A stretch of 10,816 nt of DNA from an uncultured Chryseolinea sp. (GTDB lineage: Bacteria > Bacteroidota > Bacteroidia > Cytophagales > Cyclobacteriaceae), in the NCBI GenBank assembly GCA_946478915.1, contig CAMLER010000107.1:1-10816 (forward strand), in the 5' to 3' direction. The notes beneath the pieces were generated by a model. It was not told where the DNA came from, did not search any database, and saw nothing but the letters and a program-made list of their open reading frames with translations. A program made the translations under genes and the position numbers. Of the stretch, positions 7,688 to 10,816 are shown in pieces; positions within the stretch are counted from its first letter, which is position 1; each line of letters starts with the position of its first letter.

Positions 7688-9540
7688 TGTTCTATAGGAA
7701 TATGTATCTCTATTACAGTACCCTGGCCCGGGGCAGCGTTTATCTCAGCGCTTCCGTTCAACAGCTTAGCCCGTTCCCTGATGTTTTGTAAACCCATTCC
7801 TGAATTCGCCTTTAAGTTCTCAATATCAAAACCTTTTCCGTTATCCTCCAACACCAAATACACCTCATTCTCATCCTGGATAACATGCAACCTAACAACC
7901 GTGGCATGTGCATGCTTTACAATGTTGTTCAGACCTTCCTGAGCAATACGAAATAAGGCTGTCGTTATTTCGAAGTTCAGAGCGGTTTCCGACTCGCGAA
8001 CGTAAGTAAAATCAATGTCGAGATTTGCATACCGCTTCATGGAATCGCACAAACCCTTCAAGGCAGCCTCAAGTCCAAAATCGACAAGCGCCTGTGGCAT
8101 TACATTGTAAGATACCCGTCGCACTTCAGCAATGGTATCGTTTATCTGATTCTTTATTTCTTCTTTAAGGGGGTCGTCGCCTTCTAACATCTCCACACGA
8201 ATGCGAATGGCGGTAAGAAGCTGCCCAACACCGTCATGCAACTCTTTGATGATTCTTCTGCGTTCGTTTTCCTGTCCTTCTAATAATGCTGATGCGCGGG
8301 CACGGGCCTGTTTCGCTTCTCTTGCATGAAATGCTTTTAGCTCATCGCGCATCTGAATCAAAGATCGACCCAGTGAATCGTGCTCACTTAAAGTAACAAA
8401 CGGCGCGTTAAAATTTCCACTGCCAATTTCTTCGGCAAATTGGGAAGTCCGTTGTAATCCTGCCGTGAGTTGATAGATAGCATCAGCCATCTGGCCGATC
8501 TCATCCTCCGACTTTACCAGTACCCTTTGCGTTGGAATGATCCCTCTCGATAGCTGATAAATAATTCGTCTCAGTTTAAGAATAGGTTGTGCAATCGCGT
8601 TGGAGAGAAAAAATGTCACAACGGTAGTCAGTACCAGCATGAAAAATGTAATTCCTACCAGGTAATAGCGAAGCTGAACAATCGGACCCATCGCTTCGGT
8701 GCGGTCAATTTCTGTAATGATGGCCCAGCGTACATCCGCATCTTCCACAAGGCGATATACGCTTAGCACCTGCTTTCCCCGGTAATCCTGAATAAGTCCC
8801 GAACCTGTTTCGCCTGAAAAGACCTTTCTGACCGCGTCTGTCGTTACTTTAATTTTTCCAGGCAGGCTATCGGGAAAAAATCTTGAAATGGATCTCATTG
8901 AATAGTCGGGGCCCACTATATAAGATTCTCCTGTAGTTCCAATACCAGTGGTTTCGGACAATACGGATTGTACATTCTGGAAATTTTCCTCAACCAACAC
9001 AAGCCCTACACGTTGCGTACCACGCATGATCGGTACATAATAAAATATCAGCACACGATTGTCGGGCGATATATGTGACGCATCAATAAGCCTAAGGCGA
9101 TTGGGCTCCTTCCGAATTACAGAGTCGATTCTCTCCAGCATGTTTTCGTAATTGAGACTGTCGGTACTGTAAAGCTGCCCGTGACGAAGATCGAATAAGT
9201 GAATATTCTTGAAATTGTATAAACGACAGATGTTTTCAACATCATCCATATCGCTATTATGAATGGAGGTTCCGCTTTGTAAAGAGGATGAAACAGCCGT
9301 ATATATATTAAGAAATTTGTGCTCAAGCTGCAATGCCTCCAGGTTTTGCTTTGATCGCAAAAAGTAATTTGCTACCAACTTCTCTTTCAGAATATTAATG
9401 CTTGAAAGTTGATTGATCGTTCGCTGGATCAAATTGTCGCTCACGATACTGTAAAAAATCCCGGCTAGCGCGACTATCGCCACCAAAGCCACGAGCGTAT
9501 GTGACAGAAACAATTTGGTGAAGGTTCGCAGGTGTCTCAT
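7684..9540 (-). CDS. Cache-domain sensor histidine kinase (HisKA_3 type)
   Basis: A 618-residue membrane sensor kinase. One helix (11-33) leads into a periplasmic region of about 255 residues that I take as a dCache-type ligand domain, because of TTGIGTTGESYIVG (197-210) followed by MRSISRF, a pattern shared with chemoreceptor Cache domains. A second helix (292-313) precedes a HAMP domain (about 314-366) and a second HAMP-like segment (about 368-404, EEIGSGNFNAPF then LGRSLIQMRDEL). The dimerisation/phosphotransfer helix has ELHDGVGQ with His435, and the ATPase domain has EGLNNIVKHA (535-544), DNGKGF (566-571) and GMGLQNI (581-587). All catalytic motifs are intact, so it should phosphorylate the overlapping response regulator. 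I chose ATG at 9540; an in-frame TTG at 9558 would add six residues. The ligand is unknown; dCache domains often bind small organic molecules such as amino acids or carboxylates. Confidence 0.94.
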   Translation of the reverse strand: MRHLRTFTKLFLSHTLVALVAIVALAGIFYSIVSDNLIQRTINQLSSINILKEKLVANYFLRSKQNLEALQLEHKFLNIYTAVSSSLQSGTSIHNSDMDDVENICRLYNFKNIHLFDLRHGQLYSTDSLNYENMLERIDSVIRKEPNRLRLIDASHISPDNRVLIFYYVPIMRGTQRVGLVLVEENFQNVQSVLSETTGIGTTGESYIVGPDYSMRSISRFFPDSLPGKIKVTTDAVRKVFSGETGSGLIQDYRGKQVLSVYRLVEDADVRWAIITEIDRTEAMGPIVQLRYYLVGITFFMLVLTTVVTFFLSNAIAQPILKLRRIIYQLSRGIIPTQRVLVKSEDEIGQMADAIYQLTAGLQRTSQFAEEIGSGNFNAPFVTLSEHDSLGRSLIQMRDELKAFHAREAKQARARASALLEGQENERRRIIKELHDGVGQLLTAIRIRVEMLEGDDPLKEEIKNQINDTIAEVRRVSYNVMPQALVDFGLEAALKGLCDSMKRYANLDIDFTYVRESETALNFEITTALFRIAQEGLNNIVKHAHATVVRLHVIQDENEVYLVLEDNGKGFDIENLKANSGMGLQNIRERAKLLNGSAEINAAPGQGTVIEIHIPIEQ

Positions 9541-9581
9541 GAATGAAATTACTACCAAATTGTGATAAAAATGTTTACAAT

Positions 9582-9615
9582 AAAAGGTAAAGACTGCTCC
9601 AGACGGCGAATCAAA
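9582..9615 (-). promoter_or_regulatory. Candidate Bacteroidota-type promoter for the two-component operon
   Basis: On the minus strand TTTG (9615-9612) is followed after 22 nt by TACCTTTT (9589-9582), which matches five of the six fixed positions of the Bacteroidota -7 element TAnnTTTG. The -33 TTTG spacing is within the range reported for Flavobacterium-type promoters. Transcription would begin about 35 nt ahead of the kinase ATG at 9540. Such short motifs occur by chance, so the call is tentative. Confidence 0.3.
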
Positions 9616-9826
9616 AACGAATTACTTCCATATCTTTAAGCCTTCCGTGAATTCGCCGGTGCACAGTCGTTAAGCTGTCCCTGTTCTCTCCAGATAACTG
9701 ACCGGGAACATCTTGCGAGTTTAATTAATGGAAGTGACAGCTAAATTATCAGAACTGAAATTTGCTCCCTCGTAAGCAAAACAGCTATTTCCGCCTTTAA
9801 GCAAATTTTAAACGGAAAAAGCGGGT

Positions 9827-9856
9827 GGATAAGTGGTGAGATTTCACTAATTATCC
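9827..9856. promoter_or_regulatory. 30-bp imperfect palindrome, candidate operator or leader hairpin
   Basis: GGATAAGTGGTGAGA (9827-9841) faces TTTCACTAATTATCC (9842-9856). Twelve of the 15 opposed positions are Watson-Crick complementary, and as RNA two of the other three would be G-U pairs. The centre GTGAGATTTCAC resembles a dimeric regulator site. It ends 37 nt before the dehydratase ATG, the usual place for an operator controlling that gene. No binding protein can be named. Confidence 0.5.
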
Positions 9857-9893
9857 TCTCTTAATAACACGAATCTTAGATAATTAAAATAGT

Positions 9894-10736
9894 ATGAGAA
9901 TTTACAAAGCAAAACGAGGCATCATCATCGAAAAAGAAAGAAACCTATTCCTGGTCGAGAACGAAGACTGGGACAAATTTATCAACGATGATGGTCTTTA
10001 CGACAAAGCTGACAGATTGATTAAAAACCTGAAGCCGAGCACTGTTGCGCGCGAAACATTGCTTAGCGATATAGAGGCACCTATTCAGAACCAGGAAGTG
10101 TGGGCCAGCGGCGTTACCTATTTGAGGAGCAAGGTTGGCCGTCAGGAGGAGTCAAAGAACGCAGGAGGTAGTGATTTTTATGCACGCGTCTATGAAGCTG
10201 AAAGGCCGGAGTTGTTTTTTAAAGCAACACCAAGCAGGGTTGTGGGCCCCGGTGGCAAAGTAAGAATACGAAGAGACTCTACGTGGGATGTACCCGAACC
10301 CGAATTAACGCTTGTCATTACTTCGAAGGGAAATATTATTGGCTACACCATTGGCAATGATATGAGTTCTCGCAGTATTGAGGGAGAAAACCCTCTATAT
10401 CTTCCCCAAGCAAAAACCTATGATGGAAGCGCAGCTTTGGGACCCTGCATTTATGTTACAAAAGATCCCCTTCCGCCTAATACATTAATTCAATTGGATA
10501 TCGATCGAAACAACAAAAAAGTATTTGAAGGTTCAATCGCCATCGATCAAATAAAGAGAACTTTCAAAGAACTGGCTGGATTCTTATTCCGCGAAACCTC
10601 ATTTCCCAACGGATGTTTTCTTATGACAGGAACCGGCATTGTTCCCGGCAATGACTTTACTTTGCAACCAGGGGACAAGGTAACCATTAATATTGGTCCA
10701 ATCGGGACACTGATCAACACAGTTGAACGTGTTTAA
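9894..10736 (+). CDS. FAH-superfamily protein, probable 2-keto-3-deoxy-pentonate dehydratase (KdaD-like)
   Basis: A 280-residue cytoplasmic enzyme of the fumarylacetoacetate hydrolase fold: a small N-terminal domain (about 1-65), then the catalytic domain. The metal ligands are visible as Glu135 and Glu137 in PEPEL and Asp156 in GNDMSSR, with Lys174 in PQAKTYDG. The stretches [12 protein letters not shown] (69-80), [18 protein letters not shown] (103-120), [14 protein letters not shown] (165-178) and [10 protein letters not shown] (243-252) closely match, from memory, the Sulfolobus 2-keto-3-deoxy-D-arabinonate dehydratase, including the spacing of these four residues. That branch removes water from 2-keto-3-deoxy-pentonates, giving 2,5-dioxopentanoate on the way to 2-oxoglutarate. 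Other FAH activities (hydrolase, decarboxylase, isomerase) remain possible, and no pathway partner is in the window. The ATG at 9894 follows an AT-rich leader without Shine-Dalgarno. The gene is divergent from the two-component operon. Confidence 0.85.
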   Translation: MRIYKAKRGIIIEKERNLFLVENEDWDKFINDDGLYDKADRLIKNLKPSTVARETLLSDIEAPIQNQEVWASGVTYLRSKVGRQEESKNAGGSDFYARVYEAERPELFFKATPSRVVGPGGKVRIRRDSTWDVPEPELTLVITSKGNIIGYTIGNDMSSRSIEGENPLYLPQAKTYDGSAALGPCIYVTKDPLPPNTLIQLDIDRNNKKVFEGSIAIDQIKRTFKELAGFLFRETSFPNGCFLMTGTGIVPGNDFTLQPGDKVTINIGPIGTLINTVERV

Positions 10737-10752
10737 GTGCTTTTGTGATTAA

Positions 10753-10772
10753 TGTTTAGAATTTTCTGAACA
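10753..10772 (+). terminator. Weak hairpin downstream of the dehydratase gene
   Basis: TGTTTAGA and TCTGAACA can form an 8-bp stem (one G-U pair) around an ATTT loop, starting 16 nt after the TAA. No T-run follows, so it is at most a weak or atypical terminator. Confidence 0.25.
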
Positions 10773-10816
10773 CATTCACTTCGCGATAGGTAGCCAATTT
10801 TGACTATCGCCCACTT

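Larger units (their letters stand above)
9541..9893. other. Divergent intergenic region between the sensor kinase and dehydratase genes
   Basis: These 353 nt must hold the promoters for both divergent genes. I find no RNA gene or supported ORF. Visible elements are a candidate minus-strand promoter (9582-9615), an 8-bp perfect inverted repeat CGGCGAAT/ATTCGCCG (9604-9611 and 9651-9658) overlapping that promoter, a distant ACTTCCAT/ATGGAAGT pair (9624-9631 and 9728-9735), and the 30-bp palindrome at 9827-9856. No convincing plus-strand promoter was found; the best, TTTG at 9761-9764 with TATTTCCG at 9786-9793, matches the phylum consensus poorly. Confidence 0.6.

Noticed and set aside
9611..9724. 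37-codon open stretch on the minus strand ending RLKDMEVIRF, in the divergent intergenic region
   Set aside because: It has no start codon except six codons before its end, and resembles no family I know; at most a decayed fragment.

Overview
The window looks like chromosomal DNA from a member of the Bacteroidota, most likely a Cytophagales-type bacterium. Four things point there: an 8-helix FtsX/MacB-type permease starting MFRHYLIISWRNILRNK, of a kind that lineage carries in many copies; starts preceded by AT-rich leaders with no visible Shine-Dalgarno; a sensor kinase with the cache-HAMP-HAMP-like layout common there; and intergenic repeats built from TTTAAACC/TTCAAACC words. Placement below phylum level is inference.

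Left part (1-5132, plus strand): positions 1-107 hold no recognisable gene. An 806-residue FtsX/MacB-type ABC permease (108-2528) has no MacB-like ATPase beside it. A 160-nt gap with an imperfect inverted/direct repeat follows. Then comes a tight two-gene ABC-2 exporter operon: an ATPase (2689-3462) and a 12-helix permease (GTG start at 3465, 2 nt after the ATPase stop).

Middle part (5122-9540, minus strand): four genes read leftward, in transcription order a cache-domain sensor histidine kinase (9540 to 7684), a NarL/FixJ response regulator (7687 to 7055, ATGA overlap with the kinase), a MocR/GntR-aminotransferase regulator (6977 to 5544) and an 85-residue SemiSWEET sugar transporter (5379 to 5122). 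The SemiSWEET end overlaps the end of the ABC-2 permease gene by 11 bp, tail to tail. The kinase and regulator clearly form one two-component system. Whether the MocR and SemiSWEET genes belong to the same transcript is not settled by the sequence.

Right part (9541-10816): a 353-nt divergent intergenic region separates the kinase from a plus-strand FAH-superfamily gene (9894-10736). That protein closely matches the 2-keto-3-deoxy-pentonate dehydratase (KdaD-like) branch, which makes 2,5-dioxopentanoate in non-phosphorylative pentose breakdown. The divergent region contains a 30-bp imperfect palindrome 37 nt before the dehydratase start and a candidate Bacteroidota-type promoter for the kinase operon.

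I do not see an evidently new multi-gene system. The most testable leads are the palindrome in front of the dehydratase gene with its divergent two-component system, the lone FtsX permease, and a 13-bp perfect inverted repeat inside the MocR gene.
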